A stretch of DNA of 33,311 bases from Gemmatimonadaceae bacterium (GCA_025453855.1 JALOPO010000002.1:1-33311); one strand, 5' to 3'. Shown: positions 8,020-16,654, counted from the stretch's first letter. Numbers and translations: made by a program. The notes: generated by a model not told the origin, from the sequence alone.

Positions 8020-9411
8020 CGCGTCAGCGCCTCGTCGCCGGGCGACGCGTCGGTCGCGGCCACCTCGCGACGACCGGTGAGGCGGCGGCGCAGCAGCGGC
8101 TCGACAGCCGCGAGGAGCGCGGCTGCACCGACGAGCCACGGCGCCCACACGGCGCGTTGCGTGGTGACGAGCGTGGCGCGTGTCACGGGGGTGAGTGCGC
8201 CGGGCGCGGCGGCGAGCGCCGCGAGCGCGCGATCGTCCAGCACGGGGACCGGCGCGTCGCACGGGCGCGCCAGCCGCGCGATGGCGTGACGCGCCTCCGG
8301 CGTGATGGCGGCGTCGCCGCGCGAGGGAAGGCCGATCTCCACGAAGCGAGTGCAGCCGCCATGCGGTCCGCGGAGCTCGACCGCAGCAGGGGATCCGTCG
8401 CGCCACCACGCGATCACGTTCGTCCACTGAAAGAGCGGCGGCTCGACTCGACGCCCGCGCGCGAGCGGCGCGACCCAGACGGTTCCGTCATCGAGGCGAA
8501 CGGCATCGAGATCGGCGCGGACGGAATCCGGAGCTGGCATCCACAGGATCCGCGTGGCCGTCGAGTCGCGACCGTCTTCGAACGTGGTGCGGCCCAGCGT
8601 CACGCGCGCGCCGCCCGGCACGCGCGGCACAATGCCCGCAGCCACCGGGTCGTCCGGTAGGGCTGGCGCCATGTACAGCATGGTGATCGAGCCAGGTGTC
8701 GTGTCGCCCGCCGGCGCCGCACTCGCGACGCGCACCATTGCGAGTCGCTCCGGTAGCAGTGCGCGCAACTGCCGGGTGGCGGCGGTCACCGCATCGGCGT
8801 GGAACGGCGAGACGACGGTGAACGCGAGCGTGTCGGCATCACGCGCGAGCGAATCGCGAATGCGGGCGAGCACCGCGAGCGCGACATCGAGCCGCGAAGG
8901 CAGGAACCGGCGCGGTAGACGAACGGGTGGGTGCGGTGGGAAGACGAACCGCTTGCCCACGGCGCTGGCCGGGCGTGCCTGCGAGACGGAATCCCGCCAT
9001 GCGCGCGCCAGCGAATCCGCATCCGGCGGATCGCGCCGCGCCATGCTGTCCGCGCGCCATGCCGCCACCGACTGCACCCGCGCCGCCGTGTCGAAGTCGA
9101 TCACCGCATCGCGCGCATCGAGCCCGCGCACCGCCGCCATCCGCGCCCCCTCGCTCGCTCGCGCATCGAGCAGCACCACGCGCCGCACGCGCACCGACTC
9201 GCCCGCCGGGACGCACTGCGCCGCCCCGAGGCCGAGCAGCGCCAGCACGAGCACCCGCAGCACGAGGAGCCAGGGATCGCGCGGCCGGCGCACGAGCGCC
9301 CGCGCATCGAGGTCGCCGGCGGGGAGGAAGCGCGCCGAGCAGGTGCGCGAGCACCGTCGCCAGCGCCGCCACACCGGCGACCCCGAGCAGCAGCGGCGCG
9401 AGCCACGTCAT
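8016..9411 (-). CDS. BatA-like membrane protein, reading frame broken near the start
   Basis: The expected start is ATG 9411, which overlaps the DUF58 stop as ATGA and opens with the BatA N-terminal signature MTWLAPLLLGVAGVAALA plus the rest of a first helix to HLL. After about residue 25 the matching sequence continues in another frame: ARFLPAGDLDARALVRRPRD, then the second helix LVLRVLVLALLGLGAAQ. That frame stays open to the stop at 8016. The downstream frame gives about 440 residues, with a von Willebrand-like region and a C-terminal helix (WAPWLVGAAALLAAVEPLL). The shift must lie between about 9339 and 9319. It may be a small deletion, an indel in the C run at 9321-9324 (G on plus), or a sequence error. 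If real, translation would have to start inside the gene or the protein is lost. Confidence 0.75.
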
Positions 9412-10391
9412 GCGCGTCCCACGGTCACCGGCGTGCCCGCCGCACGCGCGGGCGCCGCACCGTCCGGCGACGCCGGCTCGCGTCCCGTCGCATCGCGCGC
9501 CGCCGCCAGCCGCCGCACCCACGTGGCCGCCGGGAGCGCATCGTCGACCTCGAGGTAGCGCGCGCCGATCCGCTGCCACGCCGCGCGCTCCTCGGCGCGC
9601 CACGCGGCGAAGGTCGCGTCGTGCGCGAGTGCCGCCGTGCGCGCGAGCGGCCGCCGCAGCCCATCATCCTCGGGATCGACGGCGATCGCCCCCGCCATCG
9701 CGAGTGCGCGCTCGCCGGCAGCCACCACGTGCGCCACGTGCAGCTCGGTCCCGTGCGCCACCAGCGTCGCCGCCGCCGCGCGCATCGCGTCGGCATCGCC
9801 GAGCAGGTCGCTCACGATCACCACGCGCGCGACCGCACGCTGCGGGGCGAGGAGCGGCGCGCACGCGGCGTCGCCGGCGGGTGCGGTCGCATCGAGCACG
9901 CGCATCAGCTCGCGCACCACGTCGCCGCGGCCGCGCGGGGCGAGGCGCAGCGACGCGTCGGCGTGCGCGATCGCGAGCCCCACCGGGTCGCCGGCCGCGC
10001 GCGCGATCGCCGCCACGCCGATCGTCACGTGCCGCGCGACGCGCCACTTGCCCGCACCGCCCGGCGGCGCCGCCATCGACGCGCTCGCGTCGACCACCAG
10101 CAGCGTCGGCGCGATGCTCGACGAGGGGGCGAGGCGGATGTACGCGCGCTCGGTGCGCGCCAGCAGCTTCCAGTCGAGGCGGCGCGGATCGTCGCCCTGC
10201 CGGTACGGCCGATGCGCCATCACCTCCATGCTCGGCGCGGTGCGTCGCGCCTCGTGCGCGCCGGTGACGGCGTGCGGCGGCCGGCGATCGGCGCGCCAGC
10301 GGATCCCGCGCACGGCGTCGAGGAGCGCGCCGTACTCGTGCGCGGCGCGCGTCGCCTCGTTCGTCGCGCTCTCGCCACGCCGCGCCGTCAT
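9408..10391 (-). CDS. DUF58 domain-containing protein
   Basis: This 327-residue protein carries the DUF58 signature YRQGDDPRRLDWKLLAR (residues 63-79). It is followed by a von Willebrand A-like fold with the metal-site motif DASASM (101-106) and a second Asp-containing strand, VVIVSDLLGDAD. DUF58 proteins accompany MoxR ATPases almost universally and are thought to act with them in assembling or maturing envelope or enzyme complexes. The start ATG 10391 is chosen because the family begins about here and it lies 4 bases after the MoxR stop. Upstream in-frame sequence is an Arg/Cys-rich shadow of moxR. No transmembrane segment is seen, so it is probably cytoplasmic. Confidence 0.93.
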   Translation of the reverse strand: MTARRGESATNEATRAAHEYGALLDAVRGIRWRADRRPPHAVTGAHEARRTAPSMEVMAHRPYRQGDDPRRLDWKLLARTERAYIRLAPSSSIAPTLLVVDASASMAAPPGGAGKWRVARHVTIGVAAIARAAGDPVGLAIAHADASLRLAPRGRGDVVRELMRVLDATAPAGDAACAPLLAPQRAVARVVIVSDLLGDADAMRAAAATLVAHGTELHVAHVVAAGERALAMAGAIAVDPEDDGLRRPLARTAALAHDATFAAWRAEERAAWQRIGARYLEVDDALPAATWVRRLAAARDATGREPASPDGAAPARAAGTPVTVGRA

Positions 10392-10395
10392 GCGC

Positions 10396-11424
10396 TCAGT
10401 CGGCGATCGCGCCCCGCGGCGGCGGCACCGCGTCGAGCAGCGCGCGCACGATCGCGTCGGCATCCACGCCGTCGGCCTCGGCCGCGTAGTTCGGGAGCAC
10501 GCGATGGCGCAGCACCGGGAGCGCGACACGACGCACGTCGTCGGGCGTGGGCACCGGGCGCCCGTCGAGCAGCGCGTGCGCCTTGGCGCCGAGCACCAGC
10601 GCCTGCCCCGCGCGCGGCCCGGCCCCCCAGCGCACGTAGCGCTGCACGAGCGACGGCGTGCGCGCGTCGCCCGGGCGCGAGGCGCGCACGAGCTGCGCCG
10701 CGTAGCGCAGCACCGGTTCGGCGGCGGGGAGCTCGCGCACCGCGAGCTGCAGCGCGCGGACCTCGTGCGCGCCCAGCACCGGCTCGAGCGCGGCCGTCGC
10801 GCGGCCCGTCGTCTGGCGCAGGATCGCCACCTCGTCGTCCTCGCCCGGATAGCCGACGCGCACCTGGAAGAGGAAGCGGTCGAGCTGCGCCTCGGGGAGC
10901 GGGTAGGTCCCCTCCTGCTCGATCGGGTTCTGCGTGGCGAGCACGAAGAACGGGTTGGGCAGCGGCATCGACTCGCCGGCGGCGGTCACGCGACGCTCCT
11001 GCATCGCCTCGAGCAGCGCGGCCTGCGTGCGCGGCGGCGCGCGATTGATCTCGTCGGCCAGGACGATGTTGGCGAAGACGGGGCCGCGCACGAAGCGGAA
11101 GCTGCGGTGCCCCGTCGCGGTGTCCTCCTCCAGCAGCTCGGTGCCGGTGATGTCGCTCGGCACCAGGTCCGGCGTGAACTGGATGCGGCGGAACTCGAGC
11201 GACATGGCATCGGCGACGCTCTGCACCATGAGCGTCTTCGCGAGCCCCGGCACGCCGACGAGGAGCGCATGGCCACCCGCGAGGATCGCCAGCAGGAGCT
11301 CGTCGAGCGCCTCGCCCTGCCCCACCACGCGCGTCGCCACCTGCGCGCGCAGCCGCTGCGCCCCCTGGACGAGCGCGGCGAGGTCGCTCGCGGGCGCGAC
11401 CTGTGTGCGGGGTGGCGCCGTCAT
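10396..11424 (-). CDS. MoxR-family AAA+ ATPase
   Basis: This 342-residue protein is a typical MoxR ATPase. It has Walker A GVPGLAKT (57-64), the MoxR motif FTPDLVPSDITGTE, Walker B VLADEINRAPP (121-131), sensor 1 ATQNPIEQEGTYPLPEAQLDR-type sequence (163-183), and a C-terminal lid. MoxR proteins are hexameric chaperone-like ATPases that act on partner complexes, usually with the DUF58 protein encoded next to them, as here 4 bases downstream. ATG 11424 is the family-like start. A 22-base gap separates it from the ubiquitin-fold gene upstream, so the two probably share a transcript. Confidence 0.95.
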   Translation of the reverse strand: MTAPPRTQVAPASDLAALVQGAQRLRAQVATRVVGQGEALDELLLAILAGGHALLVGVPGLAKTLMVQSVADAMSLEFRRIQFTPDLVPSDITGTELLEEDTATGHRSFRFVRGPVFANIVLADEINRAPPRTQAALLEAMQERRVTAAGESMPLPNPFFVLATQNPIEQEGTYPLPEAQLDRFLFQVRVGYPGEDDEVAILRQTTGRATAALEPVLGAHEVRALQLAVRELPAAEPVLRYAAQLVRASRPGDARTPSLVQRYVRWGAGPRAGQALVLGAKAHALLDGRPVPTPDDVRRVALPVLRHRVLPNYAAEADGVDADAIVRALLDAVPPPRGAIAD

Positions 11425-11446
11425 GGCGTGCGACGCGACGTGCGGC

Positions 11447-11797
11447 TCACTTGAGCGGACGACGCTTGCGGAAGTGCAGGAGCAGCGTGGAGCCGTCGAG
11501 CACGCCCGCGTCGGCGAGCGCACGGCGCTCGTCGCGCACCTCGTGGCCGCGCAGCTTCACGAGCACGTCGTCCGGGTACTGCACGTCGGGGGCGAGCACG
11601 GCCAGCGCGCGCGCCTTCACCGTCGCCACCGACTCGCGCGGCGAGGCGACGACCGCGATCGCGTCCCACGCGTCGAGGAACTGCACGCGGAAGGCGATGG
11701 TCGCCTCGCCCTCGCCCGCGAGGACGAGCGGCGCGCCGGGTGTGCGGAGCTGGTTCACGAACGGCGTCGTGCCGGCGGGAACGGACGAGTGGGCCAT
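11447..11797 (-). CDS. Small protein with ubiquitin-like beta-grasp fold
   Basis: This 116-residue protein is not one I can name. Residues about 33-112 follow the ubiquitin order of elements. Strand FRVQFLDAW leads to strand DAIAVVASPRESV, helix ATVKARALAVL, strand DVLVKLRGHEV, the RRALADAGVLDG turn, and final strand STLLLHFRKR. Key positions match ubiquitin: VKA in the helix, LADAGVLDGSTLLL against LSDYNIQKESTLHL, and a basic tail. It ends RRPLK with no diglycine, so it is unlikely to be conjugated through its C-terminus as encoded. YukD/EsaB-like non-conjugated Ubls are the closest known analogues. It lies 22 bases before moxR and 99 bases after an unrecognised 110-residue protein. The fold is inferred by eye. 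Confidence 0.75.
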   Translation of the reverse strand: MAHSSVPAGTTPFVNQLRTPGAPLVLAGEGEATIAFRVQFLDAWDAIAVVASPRESVATVKARALAVLAPDVQYPDDVLVKLRGHEVRDERRALADAGVLDGSTLLLHFRKRRPLK

Positions 11798-11896
11798 GGC
11801 TCGGTGCGGGTGGCGTGGGCGCGGGCGCTCACGCGGTGGGTACGTCGCGGGCCGGCCGAAGGTTGCAGCCGGCGCCGGTCGCTCGCCGCGCGGCGA

Positions 11897-12229
11897 TCAG
11901 GGCGCGGCCGTGCTCGCGTCGCCCTCGGCGAGCGCGGGCGGCTCGGGGGGCGCCACGTACGGCGGGAGCGTGGAGAGGAAGCGGGCGATCTGCTGGTCGA
12001 ACAGGTAGGAGCTCCCGGTGACGCGCGTCCCCTCGGGGAGCGGTGCCACGCCGATGATGAGCTCCTCGTTCCCCTGCCCGCGCAGCGCCACGAAGGTCGG
12101 GCCTTCCTTCTCGGGGAAGGCGGCGTAGATGCCGTTCTGGCTGGCGAAGAAGTCGACGGCGCGGGCGAGCACCGCGGCGCCATCGAGTGCGGTGGCGGCT
12201 TCCTGGAGCGTGCGGACGGGGGCGGTCAT
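11897..12229 (-). CDS. Hypothetical protein, 110 aa, between two unknown small genes
   Basis: The family is not recognised. The protein is 110 residues, acidic to neutral, with no signal peptide or membrane segment. It has an N-terminal helical part (RTLQEAATALDGAAVLARAVDFFASQ). A compact strand-rich core follows (GIYAAFPEKEGPTFVALRGQ, then EELIIGVAPLPEGTRVTGSS), then a helix YLFDQQIARFLSTLPP and a Pro/Ala-rich tail. The composition looks like a real folded protein and the codon third positions are GC-rich as in the neighbours. It lies 51 bases after the 221-residue gene and 99 bases before the ubiquitin-fold gene on the same strand. The three may form one unit feeding into the MoxR cluster. 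Confidence 0.7.
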   Translation of the reverse strand: MTAPVRTLQEAATALDGAAVLARAVDFFASQNGIYAAFPEKEGPTFVALRGQGNEELIIGVAPLPEGTRVTGSSYLFDQQIARFLSTLPPYVAPPEPPALAEGDASTAAP

Positions 12230-12280
12230 GGCCGGAAGATAGCCACGCCCGCCCCCGTCGCCCCGCGCCCGCCGCGCCGG

Positions 12281-12946
12281 TCAGCCGAGCGCGAGCGAGA
12301 CGAGCGGTGTGCTGAGCGGCTGCTCGCTCCCGGTGCTGTCGAGCGCCGCGAAGCGCGCCGCGGCGATCGCGTGCGGGCCCGGGTCGCCCATGCCGCCGTT
12401 CATCGTGTCCATGAGCGTGCAGGTCGCGCCGACGACGATGCTCTCGGCGGTGCCGAAGAGGACGTCCTGCACGAGGCGCAGGAGCCCCTCGGCGACGAGG
12501 CGATCCTCGAAGAAGACGTTGGGCTGCGTGATGAACGCATCCCAGGCGGTGGCCGCGGCCGGCCCGGTGAGCGACGAGACGGTGCCGCCGACGTAGGTCG
12601 CGCGCGTGATCGGCGCCCGGTTGCGCGTGTCGACCATGGTGCTCATCTGGAAGGCGATCTGCGCCATCGCCGAGACGGTCACGCCGTCGGCGGCGTAGTA
12701 GGCGATGCCGAGGACGCTCACGAAGCGCGGCACCTCCATGCTGCCGACGTTCTTCGCGACGACGCCCGCGACCAGCAGGCGCGGGATGATCTCGCGCGGC
12801 GTGGGATTGCGCACGTCGCCGGTGGGCGGCTTGACCGGCGGTGGGGCGGCCGATCCGTCGCGGATCGACCCGGGGAGCTTCTTCACGGGCGGCGGGGCGG
12901 CGCCGCGGCGCACGGCGGGAGTGGCGGCCTTCTTCTTCGCGGGCAT
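12281..12946 (-). CDS. Hypothetical protein with basic Ala/Pro-rich N-terminus
   Basis: The family is not recognised. Residues 1-50 are Lys/Ala/Pro-rich and low-complexity (KKKAATPAVRRGAAPPPVKK), looking like a disordered, nucleic-acid- or polyanion-binding tail. The rest (about 51-221) is a small-residue-rich, mildly hydrophobic domain with IIPRLLVAGVVAKNV, VSAMAQIAFQMSTMVDTRN, and LLRLVQDVLFGTAESIVVGA as probable helices. None is long or hydrophobic enough to be a clear membrane segment. I compared it mentally with R-body RebB proteins because of the Ala/Gly-rich helices, but the family's Gln-rich core is absent. A weak GAGAG element precedes ATG 12946. It precedes the 110-residue and ubiquitin-fold genes on the same strand. 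Confidence 0.7.
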   Translation of the reverse strand: MPAKKKAATPAVRRGAAPPPVKKLPGSIRDGSAAPPPVKPPTGDVRNPTPREIIPRLLVAGVVAKNVGSMEVPRFVSVLGIAYYAADGVTVSAMAQIAFQMSTMVDTRNRAPITRATYVGGTVSSLTGPAAATAWDAFITQPNVFFEDRLVAEGLLRLVQDVLFGTAESIVVGATCTLMDTMNGGMGDPGPHAIAAARFAALDSTGSEQPLSTPLVSLALG

Positions 12947-13042
12947 CGGCTCTCGTGGGCGGGGGAGTGGAAGATGCGAGGCGACGCGCGCCTCAGGGCG
13001 CGAGCGCGCCGGTCGTGCGGGACGAACACCGCGTCACTCGCC

Positions 13043-15757
13043 TCACTGCGCGAGTGCCCGCAGGCAGAGGTGCATGGGGAGCTGCGTGACGGCGGTGCGC
13101 GGACGGAGCGCGACCTCGCGCAGGAGGGTGCGCGCCCGTGCGCTGTCGCCGATCACGCGAAGCTGCTGCACCGCCGCGGCCACCGCCACGGCATCGATGG
13201 GGCGATCGCCGCCGGTGTCGTCGGTCGGGTCGCCGCGACGCGCGATCGCGACCAGCGTGTCGGCATACGCGGTCGGCGTGAGCGACGGTGCGACGCGCGC
13301 CGCCGCCGCCAGCGCCGGTGCCAGCCCCGCGCGTCGGCGATCGGCGCCCGCGAGCGCGGCCACCGCGTCACCCTGCACCGCGTTGACGCGCGCATCGCTC
13401 CCGAGGAGCGTGCTCGCGAAGCGATGGACCGCGAGCGTGGTGTCGATCGTGACGGCGAGTCGCGTCCGTGCCTGCGGGGCGATCGCGTCGAGCACGAGGC
13501 GCTGCTGCACGAACCAGCGGCGGAGCGTGCGGCTGTAGCCGGTGTCGGCCGCGGCACGGGCGAGGATCGAGTCGGCGCGCGTGAGTTCCCCCATCGCGCA
13601 CGCCCCGCCGGCGCGCGCGGCGGTCACCAGCGGGCCGACGTAGAGCTGCGTGGGCGAGACGCGTCCGCTCTCCGCCAGCTCGTCGGCCACGCGGCGCACC
13701 AGCGCGCCGTCACGTCGTGCGAGCGCCTCGCCGATGAGCGCGAACGGCTGCTGCTCGGCCGTGAAGCGCGGGCGCAATGCGGCGATCGAGTCGGGGCGAC
13801 CGAGCGCGGCGAGCGCGATCACCTGGTTGAAGAGCGCGGTCCACCCGGTCTCCTTGCGGATCGGGTTGAAGCGCCAGGCCGCGGCGAAGTCGTCGAGCGC
13901 GCCGGCGTAGTCGCCGAGGTAGAGGCGCGCGTTGCCGCGGTTGTTGCGCGCCGAGAGCGCGGTGCTGTCGACCGCCAGCACCTCGTCGTAGATGCGCACC
14001 GCGCGCGCCGGGTCGGCATCGACCTTGAGCGCCACTTCCGCATCGAGGCGCAGCCGCTGCAGGTCGGTGAGGCGCTGCGGGAAGGCGCGGGCGCGCTGCA
14101 GCATGGCGACCGTCGAGTCGCGCACCCCGAGGTTGCCGTAGTTGGTCGCGAGCGCCGCCCATGCGGCCGCGAAGGCGGTGTCGCGCGCCACGGCACGGCG
14201 CAGCAGCGCGGTCCCCTCCTCGATGCGGCCGGCGCGGCTCAGCTCCACACCGCGCACGTACTCGTCGAAGGCATCGAGCGCCGGCGTGGCGACGTCGTAG
14301 AGCGGGCGCGCGCCGCGCAGCTCCTCGGCGCGCGCCCCCACCGCCTGCTGCAGCCTGCGGCCGAGGCGATCGACGAGCGAGACGATCGAGTCGCGCGGCC
14401 CGCGCTCGGCGAGCGTCACGAGCGAGCGGCCGTCACTGCTGGCGAGGACGTCGAGCGAGATGCTGATCGCCGGGCCGAGGTTGCCGACGGTGCCGGTGAT
14501 CGCGGCGGGGACGCCGTAGCGCTTCGCCGCCTCGACCGCGCGCACGGGGGTGATGCGTGCGGTGTCGGGCCACCCCGCGGCGCGCGCGACGCGCCGCATG
14601 TCGAGCGCGCTCAGGCCGCGCGCCACGCGCGACTCCTCGAGGCTCGCGCGCACCAGCTCGCGCACCGCGCGGGCGAGCGCGGTGTCGGCGGTGCCGGCGT
14701 CGAAGTCGCCCACCACCACCCATCCGCGCGACGGCGCATCGACGGCCGCGAGATCCACCGCCATCGGCTCGACCGTCTCGGCGGCGGCACGGCGCGAGCG
14801 CCACGTCTCGACGCCCACGATCGTCGCCGCCACGGCGAGCGTCGCCCCGAAGGCCGCCATGGCCCACGAGCGGCGGGCGGCGACGGGGCGCGGGCGCGCG
14901 GGGGCGACCGCCACGCTCCCGCTCCGCGAGAAGGCGCGCAGGTCGTCGAGTTCGTGGGCGGCGTCGGCGGCGGTGGGGCGGCGGAGCGGATTCTTGTCGA
15001 GCATCCGCTGCACGAGCGCGTCGATCCCGGCCGGGATCCCGGTGCGCTGCAGGAGCGACGGGGGCGGATCGTTCACGTGGCGCAGGAGGACGAGGGCGTG
15101 CGGGCCGCGCCCGAACGGCGGGGCGCCCGCCAGCATCTCGTACAGCACGCACCCCAACGCGTACACGTCGCTCGCTCCCGTGACCTCGTGCTCCCCCGTG
15201 CCCTGCTCGGGGCTCATGTAGGCCGGCGTCCCCACGACGTGGCCCGTCTTCGTCCACGAGCTCTTGCGGATTCCATCGACGAGGCGCGCCACGCCGAAGT
15301 CGCCGAGCACGGCGTGCCCCTCCTCAAGGAGGATGTTCTCGGGCTTCACGTCGCGGTGCACGACGGCGTGCGCGTGGGCGAAGGCGAGCGCCTCGGCCAC
15401 CTCCTGCGCGATGCGCAGCGCCTCGTGGGTGGCCAGCGCGCCGTCGTCGAGGCGGGCGCGGAGCGAGGCGCCGCGGATGAGCGGCATCACGTACCAGCGG
15501 AGCTGCTCGTGCGCCCCCGAGTCGTGGACGGGGAGGATGTGGGGATGGGTGAGCCGCGCGGCGAGCTCGATCTCGCGCCGGAAACGATCGGCGGCGTGCG
15601 GGCTCGTGTCGTCGTCCTTGAGCACCTTGACCGCCACGTCGCGCGCGTGGCGCCGGTCGGTGGCGCGGTAGACGACGGCCATGCCGCCCTGCCCGATGGA
15701 CTCGTGCAGGACGTACCGCTCCCCCAGCGCCGCTGCCAGCGCCTCAGTGCTTCGCAT
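13043..15757 (-). CDS. Membrane Ser/Thr protein kinase with TPR-like extracytoplasmic region
   Basis: This 904-residue protein has a Hanks-type kinase domain at about 14-275: glycine loop GQGGMAVVY (22-30), K44, HRDVKPEN with D136, DFG with D153, and GTPAYMSPEQ. A single transmembrane helix lies at about 299-317 (AMAAFGATLAVAATIVGVE). The extracytoplasmic part begins with a TolB/CadC-like segment (VVVGDFDA, then AITGTVG and ISISLDVL, about 345-450). It continues as tetratricopeptide-like helical repeats (about 490-720, for example ARNNRGNARLYLGDYAGALDDFAAAWRFNP). This architecture is common in Gemmatimonadota and Acidobacteriota. The start ATG 15757 is chosen because the family begins just upstream of the glycine loop, and the upstream in-frame sequence crosses the intergenic region. 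It is likely to signal envelope or nutrient state; its targets are unknown. Confidence 0.94.
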   Translation of the reverse strand: MRSTEALAAALGERYVLHESIGQGGMAVVYRATDRRHARDVAVKVLKDDDTSPHAADRFRREIELAARLTHPHILPVHDSGAHEQLRWYVMPLIRGASLRARLDDGALATHEALRIAQEVAEALAFAHAHAVVHRDVKPENILLEEGHAVLGDFGVARLVDGIRKSSWTKTGHVVGTPAYMSPEQGTGEHEVTGASDVYALGCVLYEMLAGAPPFGRGPHALVLLRHVNDPPPSLLQRTGIPAGIDALVQRMLDKNPLRRPTAADAAHELDDLRAFSRSGSVAVAPARPRPVAARRSWAMAAFGATLAVAATIVGVETWRSRRAAAETVEPMAVDLAAVDAPSRGWVVVGDFDAGTADTALARAVRELVRASLEESRVARGLSALDMRRVARAAGWPDTARITPVRAVEAAKRYGVPAAITGTVGNLGPAISISLDVLASSDGRSLVTLAERGPRDSIVSLVDRLGRRLQQAVGARAEELRGARPLYDVATPALDAFDEYVRGVELSRAGRIEEGTALLRRAVARDTAFAAAWAALATNYGNLGVRDSTVAMLQRARAFPQRLTDLQRLRLDAEVALKVDADPARAVRIYDEVLAVDSTALSARNNRGNARLYLGDYAGALDDFAAAWRFNPIRKETGWTALFNQVIALAALGRPDSIAALRPRFTAEQQPFALIGEALARRDGALVRRVADELAESGRVSPTQLYVGPLVTAARAGGACAMGELTRADSILARAAADTGYSRTLRRWFVQQRLVLDAIAPQARTRLAVTIDTTLAVHRFASTLLGSDARVNAVQGDAVAALAGADRRRAGLAPALAAAARVAPSLTPTAYADTLVAIARRGDPTDDTGGDRPIDAVAVAAAVQQLRVIGDSARARTLLREVALRPRTAVTQLPMHLCLRALAQ

Positions 15758-15890
15758 GCATCCCCGTGTGGCGGACGCGGCCAAGAATGGTCGAAAGATT
15801 AAGCCACTGACAGGGGTGCGCCCCGATGGAGGTGGCGCGCCGGCCACCCGAGTGCGCAGCGGCGTCGCGCACAAGCGATCTCGGGCGCAC

Positions 15891-15921
15891 CGCGCCCCCG
15901 GTGCCAGGCACCGGGGGCGCG
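15891..15921. repeat. Perfect GC hairpin with GGTGCCAGGCACC core, possible terminator
   Basis: Two perfect 15-base arms (15891-15905 and 15907-15921) flank a single A, so the physical loop is about 5 bases (CCAGG). It lies 25 bases beyond the SDR stop on the minus strand and could end that transcript, but no T-tract follows on either strand. The 13-base centre GGTGCCAGGCACC also occurs in the hairpin at 22917-22958, so it may be one copy of a dispersed palindromic repeat. The rest of the 15758-15946 gap, which should hold the kinase promoter, shows only a short AT-richer stretch at about 15783-15807. Confidence 0.6.
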
Positions 15922-15946
15922 GGGGGCGCGGGTGGCGCGGTGCGCG

Positions 15947-16654
15947 TCAGCGCGCGCTGCCGTCGCGACGGCGCTTCGGCGTGAGCGGGCGCACCTCCAC
16001 CGAGTACTGGAGCAGGTGCGGCGGCGTGTCGACCTGGTGCCGCACCGCGAGCGCCACGTCCTCGGGCGTGATCATCCAGCTGGTGTCGGTGCCGGCCGGG
16101 AAGAGCTCCGTGGCCACCGAGCCGGGGTTGATCATGCTCACCTTGACGCCGCTGTCGCGCACCTCGAGCATCAGGCACTCGCAGAAGCCGCGCACGAAGT
16201 GCTTGGTCCCCACGTAGCACGACCCGTTCACGAAGGTGTTGCGCGCCGCGGTCGACGAGATCGTGATCACGTGCCCGCGCCCGCGCTCGACCATCCCCGG
16301 GAGCACCGCGCGCGTCACGTGGTAGAGCGCGTTCACGTTCACGTCGACCATCCGGTGCCACTCGTCGGGCGTGAGCTGCAGGAAGGGCTTGAGCACCGCC
16401 ACGCCGGCGTTGTTCACCAGCACGTCGCAGTCCACGGCGTCGAGCTCGCGATCGACGGCCGCCGGATCGGTGATGTCGCACTCGATCGGCGTGACCTGCG
16501 CGCCGCGGCGCGTGGCCTCGTCGGCGAGCGTCCAGAGGTCGCGGGCGGTGCGGGCGACGACGACGAGGTCGTGCGTGGACGCGAGCTCGAGGGCGATCGC
16601 ACGGCCGATGCCGCGCGAGGCGCCGGTCACGAGCGCGGTGGGACGGGTGGGCAT
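15947..16654 (-). CDS. SDR-family NAD(P)-dependent oxidoreductase
   Basis: This 235-residue protein is a classical short-chain dehydrogenase/reductase. It has nucleotide-binding TGASRGIG (10-17), NNAG (81-84), and the catalytic residues S134, Y147 and K151 (YVGTK). The basic residue in the Gly-rich motif and R35 after the second strand (VVVARTARD) suggest NADP(H) preference. The substrate cannot be told. ATG 16654 gives the standard short lead (MPTRPTALVTG) before the first strand. A longer in-frame start at 16696 adds 14 unlikely residues. It is a single gene separated by 91 bases from the CDGSH gene. Confidence 0.94.
   Translation of the reverse strand: MPTRPTALVTGASRGIGRAIALELASTHDLVVVARTARDLWTLADEATRRGAQVTPIECDITDPAAVDRELDAVDCDVLVNNAGVAVLKPFLQLTPDEWHRMVDVNVNALYHVTRAVLPGMVERGRGHVITISSTAARNTFVNGSCYVGTKHFVRGFCECLMLEVRDSGVKVSMINPGSVATELFPAGTDTSWMITPEDVALAVRHQVDTPPHLLQYSVEVRPLTPKRRRDGSAR

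Noticed and set aside
9319..9324. Programmed +1 frameshift at the CCC C run (minus strand) of the BatA-like gene
   Set aside because: CCC C can promote slippage, but there is no visible stimulator or nearby zero-frame stop, and codons also appear to be missing. An indel or sequence error is simpler.
8016..9374. BatA-like gene starting at the in-frame ATG 9374 with no frame break
   Set aside because: The first residues of that frame (MWRRWRRCSRTCSARF) are an Arg/Cys-rich shadow, while the true helix signature lies in the other frame right after an ATGA junction.
11447..11797. Ubiquitin-like conjugation system
   Set aside because: The protein has no C-terminal diglycine, and no E1-, E2- or JAB-type gene is present in the window.
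12281..12946. R-body (RebB-type) protein
   Set aside because: The helices are small-residue-rich as in RebB, but the Gln-rich core and usual length are missing, and no other reb gene is nearby.
12986..13009. Hairpin after the membrane kinase gene as a terminator
   Set aside because: The stem of GCGCGC steps has a bulge and no T run. In this base composition such structures are expected by chance.
10934..15802. Plus-strand open frame of about 1600 codons opposite the kinase and MoxR genes
   Set aside because: It is antisense to several clear genes, crosses their intergenic gaps, and its translation is Arg/His/Gly/Ala-rich without motifs. Very GC-rich DNA has few stop codons, so such shadows are expected.
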